DNA from: an uncultured Chromatiaceae bacterium
GTDB taxonomy: Bacteria; Pseudomonadota; Gammaproteobacteria; Enterobacterales; Alteromonadaceae
Reading direction: 5' to 3'
NCBI GenBank assembly: GCA_946482615.1
Contig: CAMLSF010000107.1
Location: 1-12,830 of the forward strand
Length of the DNA stretch: 12,830 nt
Numbering within the stretch: position 1 is the stretch's first letter; each line of letters opens with the position of its first letter. Under the pieces are notes generated by a model that saw only the letters and a program-made list of their open reading frames with translations, was not told where the DNA came from and searched no databases. Of this stretch, positions 7,636 through 12,830 are shown in pieces. A program made the translations under genes and the position numbers.

Positions 7636-7763
7636 TATACCCAAGTTGCTTGACGTTTCGGCGAGGCGACAAGCCAGTGAGACCCCAGGAGCATAGTTAA
7701 CCTATGTGACTGGGGCTCAATGGTGCAGTCAACAAAGCAGCAACTTCAAAGACGACGGGTATA
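7636..7763. repeat. 128-bp palindromic dispersed element (MITE-like)
   Basis: The element is bounded by TATACCC (7636-7642) and its inverse GGGTATA (7757-7763). Inside, AAGTTGC (7643-7649) is mirrored by GCAACTT (7740-7746), displaced by ten bases on the right. The centre is a long hairpin: TGAG, CCCCAG and CATAG on the left are matched by CTATG, CTGGGG and CTCA on the right around a five-base loop at 7696-7700. I recall very similar TATACCCAAGTTGCTTGA-type repeats scattered in Alteromonadales, Vibrio and Aeromonas relatives, but cannot confirm it here. It begins 13 bases after the catalase-like stop. No transposase or clear target duplication is present. Confidence 0.7.
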
Positions 7764-7767
7764 AAAT

Positions 7768-7790
7768 GAATGCACCTTTCGGGTGCATTC
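7768..7790. terminator. Perfect hairpin, possible terminator
   Basis: GAATGCACC (7768-7776) and GGTGCATTC (7782-7790) form nine pairs around TTTCG. On the plus strand there is no following T-run; on the minus strand the complement of ATAAAAT follows. It could help end the catalase-like transcript, shield its 3' end, or be part of a repeat next to the 128-bp element. Assignment as a terminator is tentative. Confidence 0.45.
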
Positions 7791-7814
7791 GTATGCAGTC
7801 TGGCCCTGTGGCTG

Positions 7815-7840
7815 GAATTTGACTAAGCTGGGTCAAATTC
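7815..7840. promoter_or_regulatory. Inverted repeat upstream of the GH13 gene
   Basis: GAATTTGAC (7815-7823) and GTCAAATTC (7832-7840) are a perfect nine-base inverted repeat with an eight-base spacer, ending nine bases before the AGGGA ribosome site of the amylase gene. The following A-run means it is not a plus-strand terminator. It may be a repressor operator or a 5' UTR hairpin controlling access to the start. No regulator is identified. Confidence 0.45.
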
Positions 7841-7860
7841 AAAAAAACAGGGATCTTCGA

Positions 7861-9570
7861 ATGCTGAATAAATCATTGCTCGCCTTAGCTTTAGCGCTGG
7901 CCTTAACAGGCTGTGGCAAAGCGCCGGAACAAGCCGCCACCACTGCGGTGGATACCCCGGCTGCTGTTACCCAAACTGTTGCTCAAAGTACAGAAGCAAC
8001 ACAAGCCTGGTGGCAGGATGCAGTGTTTTATCAAATCTGGCCCCGCAGTTTTTACGACACCAACGGCGATGGTACGGGCGATTTTAAAGGCATCGAAGCC
8101 AAGCTGCCGTATTTGCAGGACTTAGGCATTAACGCCATTTGGTTAACGCCTATGTTTGAAGCCCCTTCTTACCATGGCTACGACTTCACCGAATTTTATG
8201 AAGTAGAACAAGATTACGGTTCTATGCAGGATTTTGAGCAGTTGGTGCAGGCGGCCAAAGCCAAAAATATTAATATTATCCTCGATTTAGTCATCAACCA
8301 TATCTCTGACAAACACGACTGGTTCCAGCGTTCTGCCAAAGGCGAAGCCCCTTATAAAGACTATTTTGTCTGGCGTGATGAAATGCCAACAGATGGCTGG
8401 GGTCCGGCCTGGAGTACAGAAGTCAAACCTGAAGCTGTCTGGCATTACAACGAAGAGCGCAAAGCGTATTACTATGCCGCTTTTGGCGCCTCACAACCGG
8501 ATCTGAATTTAAAACACCCTGATGTGATAGCCGAAATGAAAAAGATGGCCAAATTCTGGCTGGACAAAGGGGTTGCAGGTTTCCGTTTAGACGCTGTGCG
8601 TTATGTGCAGGAAGATGGTCCACAGCAACGGGCTGATACACAAGGCACTATCGACTACTGGGTCGACTTTACTCAGTATGTAAAAAGTGTCAAACCTGAC
8701 GCTTATCTGGTGGCCGAAGCCTGGGTTGACTTGCCTATAGCGGCCAAATACTGGGGCGATGGCAAAGGGTTGGACGCAGGTTTTGATTTTGAGTTTGGTT
8801 ACAAAGTGCTGGAGCTTCTGAACGTAGGCAAACAGAATGCCGAATTTGGCACTATGCAACAAGGTGCCGGCCCGCAAGCCGACAATCTGCTGATGGCTAA
8901 TTTGCAACAACGTAAAACCACCTCAGCGCCTATGGAGTTTTTTAGCCCCTTCCTGACCAACCACGACCAGCCGCGTTTAAGCTGGCAAATAGGCCAGGAC
9001 TTTAACAAAGCCAAGCTGGCCGCGGCTTTGTTATTCAGCTCACCCGGTACGACGTACATCTACTACGGTGAAGAAATTGCGCTGACTCAGGCCTCGGATA
9101 AAGAGCATTTACACCGCCGCTCTCCTATGTTCTGGGACAACAGCGCTCAGGCCGGTTTTAGTACAGCGGACAAAGTCTGGGTGCAAAGAGACGACTTATT
9201 CCCACCTCAGGCTGAAAGTAGCTGGTGGACACCTTTCCTGGCCGCTCAGCAACAGGGCCCGAATAATGTCGCAGCTCAGCAGGCCGATGCGAAGTCGGTC
9301 TGGTCTTTGTATAAATTCCTGATCCAACAAAAAGCCAAGCGTGCCGAGTTTGGTATAGCAGGAGATTACAAGGCAGAGTTTTTAGCCGAAGGTAAGTTAC
9401 TGAAAATTGTCCGCTCTTTAGGGGATAAACAGAGCCTGATGCTGCTGAACTTATCGGCCGAAACTATGGCCGTTCCGGCTGATCTGGTGCCAGCCGGTAT
9501 GAAGGCGACCTGGCAGGAAGATGAAACACCAGAGTTAAGCGCGCATCAGCTGCAAATCTGGCAAAACTAA
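7861..9570 (+). CDS. GH13 alpha-amylase-family lipoprotein
   Basis: A 569-residue secreted glycoside hydrolase of family GH13. It begins with a lipoprotein signal: LTGC, with the acylated cysteine at C18 and Gly at +2, consistent with outer-membrane anchoring. A low-complexity Ala/Thr/Gln linker runs to about residue 48. The (beta/alpha)8 domain starts at WWQDAVFYQIWPRSF and has a DTNGDGTGDF calcium-type loop at 66-75. The conserved regions are complete: DLVINH (142-147), GFRLDAVR with nucleophile D244, VAEAW with acid/base E286, and TNHDQPR with transition-state stabiliser D369. A beta-rich C-terminal domain covers about the last 90 residues. It should hydrolyse alpha-glucosidic bonds in malto-oligosaccharides at the cell surface or in the periplasm; exact specificity is uncertain. 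AGGGA at 7849-7853 fixes the start. No transporter or maltose regulator is adjacent. Confidence 0.92.
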   Translation: MLNKSLLALALALALTGCGKAPEQAATTAVDTPAAVTQTVAQSTEATQAWWQDAVFYQIWPRSFYDTNGDGTGDFKGIEAKLPYLQDLGINAIWLTPMFEAPSYHGYDFTEFYEVEQDYGSMQDFEQLVQAAKAKNINIILDLVINHISDKHDWFQRSAKGEAPYKDYFVWRDEMPTDGWGPAWSTEVKPEAVWHYNEERKAYYYAAFGASQPDLNLKHPDVIAEMKKMAKFWLDKGVAGFRLDAVRYVQEDGPQQRADTQGTIDYWVDFTQYVKSVKPDAYLVAEAWVDLPIAAKYWGDGKGLDAGFDFEFGYKVLELLNVGKQNAEFGTMQQGAGPQADNLLMANLQQRKTTSAPMEFFSPFLTNHDQPRLSWQIGQDFNKAKLAAALLFSSPGTTYIYYGEEIALTQASDKEHLHRRSPMFWDNSAQAGFSTADKVWVQRDDLFPPQAESSWWTPFLAAQQQGPNNVAAQQADAKSVWSLYKFLIQQKAKRAEFGIAGDYKAEFLAEGKLLKIVRSLGDKQSLMLLNLSAETMAVPADLVPAGMKATWQEDETPELSAHQLQIWQN

Positions 9571-9579
9571 ATGAACATG

Positions 9580-9623
9580 GGGTCAGAACACATAAGTTAT
9601 GCCTAACTTATGTGTTCTGACCC
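9580..9623. repeat. 20-bp perfect palindrome, bidirectional terminator or REP-like element
   Basis: The arms 9580-9599 and 9604-9623 are exact inverse complements over 20 bases with a four-base loop TGCC. The arm begins GGGTCAGAACACATAAG. It lies between two convergent genes: nine bases after the amylase stop, and overlapping the 3' end of the histidine kinase gene. A weak AATTTTA tail follows on the plus strand, so it likely ends the amylase transcript. The GGGTCAG/CTGACCC tips resemble REP-type repeats mobilised by RAYT transposases, by recall only. None is encoded here. Confidence 0.75.
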
Positions 9624-11245
9624 AATTTTAGGTCGATATAAAAACTGCTACCCTGCCCAGCTGTACTGTCAAAAGTTAAAGTGCCGCCATGTTTTTCCAC
9701 TATAGATTTACTGATACTCAAGCCTAAACCTGTACCGCCAAAATTGCGTACATCTGAGGTGTCGGATTGACTGAAAGGCCTGAATATCAACGCCTTAAAT
9801 TCGTCGTCTATACCGGGGCCCTGATCGATAATGGCGATACGAACCTGCTCATCCTGCTGTTGCACCTGGATCCTGACTGTTGAGTTGGCAAAAGAAAACT
9901 TAGCGGCGTTGGATAATAAATTCGCCAGTACCTGCATCAGGCGGTTGCTGTCAGCCCATAACCACAGATCATCAGGCACAGGGCTTAATTCCAGTGTCAC
10001 CTGATGCTGTTCGGCATAACCGGCCATTTGCTCTACGGCGCAGTGCAGCAGTGGTTGAAGCTGAACTCTGGCAAAATGGAAATTCATTTGGCCTGCTTCA
10101 ATTTTTTGCATATCCAGAATGTCATTAATCAGCCGGATCAGCCGTTGGCTGTTTTGCTCTGCCAGTTCCAGCATGGCATGTATTTTGGGGGGCACTTCCC
10201 CCAGGGCATTGCCCAAAATCAGCCCTAAAGCGCCGTGGATGGAGGTTAAAGGCGTGCGCAGTTCGTGACTGACAGTAGAAACAAAACGGTTCTTGAGTAA
10301 ATCCAACTGCTTACGGGCGCTGATATCTTCATAGACGGCGATACCAAAAGTCAGTTCACCATGTTCGTTATAACCGGGTCGTCCCCAGGCTTGCATCTGG
10401 TGGCGAATACCGTCCCGCTCAATATCCATTTCCTCTGCCTGACAGATCTCCCCAGCCAAAGCTTTGGCTGCAGGCATTTGTTCTGCCGGATAAATATTGT
10501 CTGTGCCTGTGATAAAGGCTAAAGGTTGTGCCGGGAGCGGACCTAAAAGTTCTTCTGCGGCTTTGTTGTGGTAATAAGGCTGTTGGCTTTTATCCGAAAC
10601 GACGACGCCCATAGGTAAGTCATCTATCCATTGTCGGAACTGGTGCTGAGTGGTGATCTGTAAGGATTCGGTGTAAGTGATAAAAGTACGGACCACGACA
10701 AAAAAGGCGATAAAGTTCACGATCAGGTAGGTGGCCCATGAAGCAGGGTCTGCCACATAACGGGTGACACTAACCGGAATATGCAGATAACCCAACATAA
10801 AACCCGTAGCTGTGCCGATCAGGCTGAACAAAGTTGCCAATGCCAGCGCCATGGCAACCTTGGCGTTGTACAGGACGTAGCCCACCACACAACTTAACAC
10901 CAGCCACCAGACTCCGGGAGAGGCAAAGCCAAAAGTCAAAGCGCCGGGCAAACCTATCAGCCAAAATACCAGGATCAGCAACACACCTTTGCTGCGCAGA
11001 GGTATCTTGTGGCAGACAAAAGCCCCCGCAACTAAGGCCAGCCCCACTATTGCATGCACGGTATACACAGGTAGCCAACCCGTGTTCAGAGAACGGGCGA
11101 CGGAAAGTGGCACTCCAATCAGTGCAATAAGCGCAAAGCTACGCCACAAGGAGTTGGTAAACTTGTGTCGGATTTCGCTGAGCTGACGCTGCAACTCAGT
11201 GGTGGAAGCGCTTTGGGACTGACTCAATAATCCAGGTCTCTGCAT
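9608..11245 (-). CDS. Membrane sensor histidine kinase with PAS domain
   Basis: A 545-residue transmembrane kinase. The N-terminal 30 residues are polar. Six hydrophobic segments follow between about 37 and 190 with very short loops, suggesting sensing within the membrane. A PAS/PAC domain occupies about 200-310 (WIDDLPMGVVVSD, then YEDISARKQ). The HisKA H-box is FVSTVSHELRTPL with phospho-acceptor H327. The ATPase domain shows the N-box around N446, G1 DQGPGID (474-480), F-box FRPF (488-491) and G2 GGTGLGLS (503-510). No receiver or HPt domain is attached and no response regulator gene adjoins, so it is an orphan kinase. The last four codons and the TAA stop lie inside the palindrome 9580-9623, so the native C-terminus may have been replaced. 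The ribosome site before ATG 11245 is poor, but no closer alternative start exists. Confidence 0.93.
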   Translation of the reverse strand: MQRPGLLSQSQSASTTELQRQLSEIRHKFTNSLWRSFALIALIGVPLSVARSLNTGWLPVYTVHAIVGLALVAGAFVCHKIPLRSKGVLLILVFWLIGLPGALTFGFASPGVWWLVLSCVVGYVLYNAKVAMALALATLFSLIGTATGFMLGYLHIPVSVTRYVADPASWATYLIVNFIAFFVVVRTFITYTESLQITTQHQFRQWIDDLPMGVVVSDKSQQPYYHNKAAEELLGPLPAQPLAFITGTDNIYPAEQMPAAKALAGEICQAEEMDIERDGIRHQMQAWGRPGYNEHGELTFGIAVYEDISARKQLDLLKNRFVSTVSHELRTPLTSIHGALGLILGNALGEVPPKIHAMLELAEQNSQRLIRLINDILDMQKIEAGQMNFHFARVQLQPLLHCAVEQMAGYAEQHQVTLELSPVPDDLWLWADSNRLMQVLANLLSNAAKFSFANSTVRIQVQQQDEQVRIAIIDQGPGIDDEFKALIFRPFSQSDTSDVRNFGGTGLGLSISKSIVEKHGGTLTFDSTAGQGSSFYIDLKLGQNT

Positions 11246-11337
11246 GGTTCATCAGTTCACTCTAACCAGCAGCGTAACAAGGTGCAATCTCTCCTTTTGT
11301 CTGAATGCAAAATAAAGCCGGACTATTCTGTCAGAGG

Positions 11338-11367
11338 GGCTGACAAACAAGCTTTGACAGCCTTTTT
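11338..11367 (+). terminator. Orphan plus-strand terminator in a divergent intergenic region
   Basis: GGCTG (11338-11342) pairs with CAGCC (11358-11362). Inside, CAAA (11344-11347) pairs with TTTG (11353-11356) across an A-A mismatch, with loop CAAGC, followed by TTTTT. It lies between the minus-strand kinase gene and the plus-strand secreted-protein gene, where no plus-strand gene precedes it. It overlaps an alternative hairpin, TGTCAG/CTGACA (11329-11345). The rest of 11246-11600 shows no ORF with coding character. Confidence 0.5.
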
Positions 11368-11482
11368 CTCAGCATAAATGCCGCAGGTTTGAAACTCTGC
11401 AGGCTTTCAACAGTCAGAACTTAGCCTTGTGTCCACAGCAGGCTCAGCACTGAGTGGCGATGCAAAAGTTTTGCTCTGATGG

Positions 11483-11512
11483 TTGCAACAATTTGTGAAT
11501 TCAGACTACAAC
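11483..11512 (+). promoter_or_regulatory. Candidate promoter of the secreted-protein gene
   Basis: TTGCAA (11483-11488) and TACAAC (11507-11512) are separated by 18 bases, giving a plausible sigma-70-like promoter with a 5' UTR of roughly 80 bases. Both hexamers deviate from consensus. Confidence 0.3.
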
Positions 11513-11600
11513 TAAAGAGTGCGCAGGCTGAAAAAAAGGTGTTAGTCTGAGTACGCAAATGAAAGTGTAAATGCTGTTTAACCAGAGTCGGAGAGCCTAT

Positions 11601-12146
11601 ATGCGCTGTTTTTGTATCAGTCTGTTGTTGTGGTTCAGCACTGTCACTTTTGCTGCTATCCATATGCCTGATCAGTTTATTGTGGATGGTGTACCTCATG
11701 AAGTTGACGGCAGCCCTCTGGAGAAGCTCTACCCGCCACAAGTAATATGGCAGAAACTACAAAATCAGCCGCAATGTGGTGTGGATCAACGAGGTTACAA
11801 AGGTGTCTGGGAACTCAAAGGCCAGCAACTCTTTCTGAACACCTTGCTGCAAAGTGACTGTAAAACCACAACAGCCAGCATAGATCCGCAGTTATTGTTC
11901 AATGAAAAACGCTATCCGCTTAAAGCTCAATGGTTTACCGGTGCTATCAAAGTTCCGTTGTCCGACAAAGATTATAAACATTGCCTGACTGATGAAGGCT
12001 CAGACGAAACTATTGGCTATGCCTATCTGGCGATGGTATACGAATTTATTGCTGGTGAACTGGTAAAGCAGTCAGAACAGATCGTCACTGAAAACTGGCA
12101 AAGGCCACGTAATAATTGTGCCGACGTGCCTACAGCCAGGGTTTAA
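11601..12146 (+). CDS. Secreted four-cysteine protein of unknown function
   Basis: A 181-residue protein with a Sec-type signal peptide (about residues 1-19, MRCFCISLLLWF, then TVTFAA). After the signal there are four cysteines (PQC, SDC, KHC, NNC), enough for two disulfides in the periplasm. A RGYKGVWELKGQQLFL segment and a QWFTGAIKVP segment recall a group of small proteins with RGY-x-(A/G)-(T/V)-W and WF-(S/T)-G motifs, for which I know no function. The ATG at 11601 is preferred for GGAG at 11590-11593 and because the signal peptide begins there. An in-frame ATG at 11571 would add ten polar residues. It converges on the DUF1289 gene with a 12-base gap and no strong terminator. Confidence 0.72.
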   Translation: MRCFCISLLLWFSTVTFAAIHMPDQFIVDGVPHEVDGSPLEKLYPPQVIWQKLQNQPQCGVDQRGYKGVWELKGQQLFLNTLLQSDCKTTTASIDPQLLFNEKRYPLKAQWFTGAIKVPLSDKDYKHCLTDEGSDETIGYAYLAMVYEFIAGELVKQSEQIVTENWQRPRNNCADVPTARV

Positions 12147-12158
12147 GTTCTGGTTGTA

Positions 12159-12419
12159 TCAAAAACCAAACATATCAGGGGTAGAACCCACATCGGCTTC
12201 AAGACTCTGATCCGGTTTGCCGGCAAGCCGGGCCGCATCGCGTCTGGCTCTGCGCTGTTCCAATAATTTCAGAATACGGGAGCGTTCTTCGACCGGTTTG
12301 TTGTGCCAGTTGAAGCGTTCGTCACGCGAGCGTAAGCAGCCGAGGCAATAACCTCTGCTATTGTTTTCGCAGACCCCAATACAAGGATTGGGTAAATCAA
12401 ACAGCTCTAATTGATCCAT
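12159..12419 (-). CDS. DUF1289 family protein
   Basis: An 86-residue protein with the DUF1289 signature: PC-x3-C and YC-x2-C (C13, C17, C25, C28), then a conserved DE-x2-NW segment. The four cysteines suggest a small metal-binding knuckle. A charged helix with EERSRILKLLEQRRARR follows, and the tail is acidic. Family function is unknown. The ATG at 12419 is preferred: homologues begin just before the cysteine motif, and the upstream in-frame extension to 12575 runs through the AT-rich regulatory region of the ilv leader. The ribosome site is weak (TTGGTG). It is divergent from the ilv leader. Confidence 0.82.
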   Translation of the reverse strand: MDQLELFDLPNPCIGVCENNSRGYCLGCLRSRDERFNWHNKPVEERSRILKLLEQRRARRDAARLAGKPDQSLEADVGSTPDMFGF

Positions 12420-12479
12420 TACACCAACAATCAACGCCACTCTGTTAAGATTCTGGCTTATTCTGCCTAAAATTGCAGC

Positions 12480-12500
12480 TTTTGTAATTTTTTTACAAAA
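12480..12500. promoter_or_regulatory. TTTTGTAA-N5-TTACAAAA palindrome, possible operator
   Basis: An eight-base perfect inverted repeat (12480-12487 and 12493-12500) with a TTTTT spacer lies between the divergent DUF1289 gene and the ilv leader, about 25 bases upstream of the proposed -35. Its 15-base core TGTAATTTTTTTACA differs at one position from the HexR consensus TGTAATwwwATTACA that I recall from Shewanella. The identity of the regulator is speculative. Confidence 0.4.
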
Positions 12501-12524
12501 ATCGGCGAAAAGCAAAAATAGTTG

Positions 12525-12553
12525 TTGACTAAAGATGGTTAGACGGCTATTTC
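12525..12553 (+). promoter_or_regulatory. Candidate promoter of the ilv leader transcript
   Basis: TTGACT (12525-12530) and TATTTC (12548-12553) are spaced 17 bases apart. Transcription from about 12560 would give a leader of roughly 215 bases to the attenuator, similar in scale to the E. coli ilv leader. The -10 is imperfect. Confidence 0.5.
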
Positions 12554-12636
12554 TATAGGCACAAATTTTCGGCACCTAACGTAAAAACACCGCCGAAGTA
12601 AAAAGATAAACTTAACCAAAGAGTTAACATTAAAAA

Positions 12637-12723
12637 ATGCGTTTAGCTTCTATTCTGAACATTATTGTGGTCCTCGTAGTCGTGGTGATTAGTCACTGCG
12701 GGGGCTCGCGTTTGGAATTTTAA
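12637..12723 (+). CDS. ilvL: ilv operon leader peptide
   Basis: A 28-residue leader peptide whose translation senses branched-chain aminoacyl-tRNA. Residues 9-18 read IIVVLVVVVI, ten branched-chain residues in a row. In total there are six Val, four Ile and four Leu codons. The tail HCGGSRLEF resembles the CGAALGR end of E. coli IlvL. The Ile/Val bias points to an ilvGMEDA-type operon rather than leuABCD. A stop codon at 12631 lies in frame just upstream, so ATG 12637 is the first possible ATG. The ribosome site is weak, the nearest candidate being AGAG about 13 bases upstream. The coding region overlaps the pause and antiterminator stems, and the terminator begins 20 bases after its stop. 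Structural genes lie outside the window. Confidence 0.9.
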   Translation: MRLASILNIIVVLVVVVISHCGGSRLEF

Positions 12724-12754
12724 GCAGCAAAAAATTCTCAACAAAACCCCCGCA
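12681..12754 (+). promoter_or_regulatory. Attenuator pause hairpin and antiterminator
   Basis: CGTGGTGA (12681-12688) and TCACTGCG (12693-12700) form an eight-pair pause hairpin (two G-U) with loop TTAG. TGCGGGGG (12697-12704) can instead pair over eight bases with CCCCCGCA (12747-12754), which is the left arm of the terminator. The pause and antiterminator stems share 12697-12700, so the three structures are mutually exclusive. A ribosome stalled in the Ile/Val run (codons up to 12690) would cover the left pause arm and release the antiterminator. Confidence 0.85.
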
Positions 12755-12780
12755 CCGAAAGGTCCGGGGGTTTTGTGTTT
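12743..12780 (+). terminator. ilv attenuator terminator
   Basis: AAAACCCCCG (12743-12752) pairs with the region 12765-12774, and ACC (12754-12756) pairs with GGT (12761-12763) across one C-C mismatch, with a GAAA tetraloop. The U-rich tail is TTTTGTGTTTT. It directly follows the leader peptide and precedes the expected ilv structural genes. Confidence 0.9.
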
Positions 12781-12809
12781 TAAGGTCCCCGGAAATTTCG
12801 AAACAGGTT

Positions 12810-12830
12810 TTGTTGAAACGGTATCAACAA
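12810..12830. repeat. Inverted repeat at the right edge
   Basis: TTGTTGA (12810-12816) and TCAACAA (12824-12830) form a seven-base perfect inverted repeat with loop AACGGTA, cut by the window end. It lies after the attenuator, in what would be the 5' UTR of the first ilv gene. Confidence 0.35.

Noticed and set aside
8423..9059. Several minus-strand ORFs over the amylase gene
   Set aside because: They are frame shadows of a clear GH13 gene, with no family pattern of their own.
11393..11435. Short hairpin-like sequence around CTCTGCAGGC
   Set aside because: Stems are short with bulges and no T-run; not distinguishable from chance.
12420..12575. 52-residue N-terminal extension of the DUF1289 ORF
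   Set aside because: It covers the AT-rich palindrome and the ilv promoter region, and DUF1289 proteins begin close to the cysteine motif.
1..12830. Novel defence, toxin-antitoxin, CRISPR or secretion system
   Set aside because: I looked for paired small genes, nucleases, repeat-spacer arrays and integrases on both strands and found none. The genes are recognisable housekeeping or envelope families.

Overview
The window reads as a chromosomal segment of a gammaproteobacterium. It has moderate G+C by eye, dense genes on both strands, classic AGGAG-type ribosome sites, two Lol-type lipoproteins, and an RsuA of almost exactly the E. coli length. It ends in an ilv-type attenuator leader. The style of the genes and dispersed palindromic repeats suggests Alteromonadales, with Rheinheimera or a near relative as my best guess. 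That is an inference from recall, not a database result. Nothing indicates a phage, plasmid backbone, CRISPR array or defence island.

Layout. 1-3240: a small LETM1-like protein (+) converges on a YbhN/UPF0104 eight-helix-type membrane protein (-). A sodium-dependent NSS-family transporter (-) follows, with its own terminator. 3245-5509: a periplasmic thioredoxin/NHL-propeller protein resembling NHLRC2 is followed by the 16S rRNA pseudouridine synthase RsuA. 5510-7622: a chromosomal TraT-type lipoprotein with a terminator and a cluster of hairpins, then an exported heme catalase-fold peroxidase. 7623-9623: a 128-bp dispersed palindromic element, two more inverted repeats, a GH13 alpha-amylase lipoprotein, and a 20-bp perfect palindrome. 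9608-11245: a six-helix/PAS hybrid-free sensor histidine kinase (-), whose last codons and stop lie inside that palindrome. 11246-12419: a divergent intergenic region with an unexplained + strand terminator, a secreted four-cysteine protein of unknown function, and a DUF1289 protein (-). 12420-12830: a regulatory region ending in a Val/Ile/Leu-rich leader peptide with mutually exclusive pause, antiterminator and terminator hairpins. This is the leader of an ilv operon whose enzymes lie beyond the right edge.

The genes are mostly independent housekeeping or cell-envelope functions and do not form one pathway. Four of them act outside the cytoplasm (TlpA/NHL protein, TraT, catalase-like protein, GH13 lipoprotein), and the 181-aa secreted protein probably does too. 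The most informative non-coding content is the ilv attenuator, which can be traced base by base, and the palindromic repeats. One repeat has been captured as the 3' end of the kinase gene. I found no convincing novel multi-gene system.
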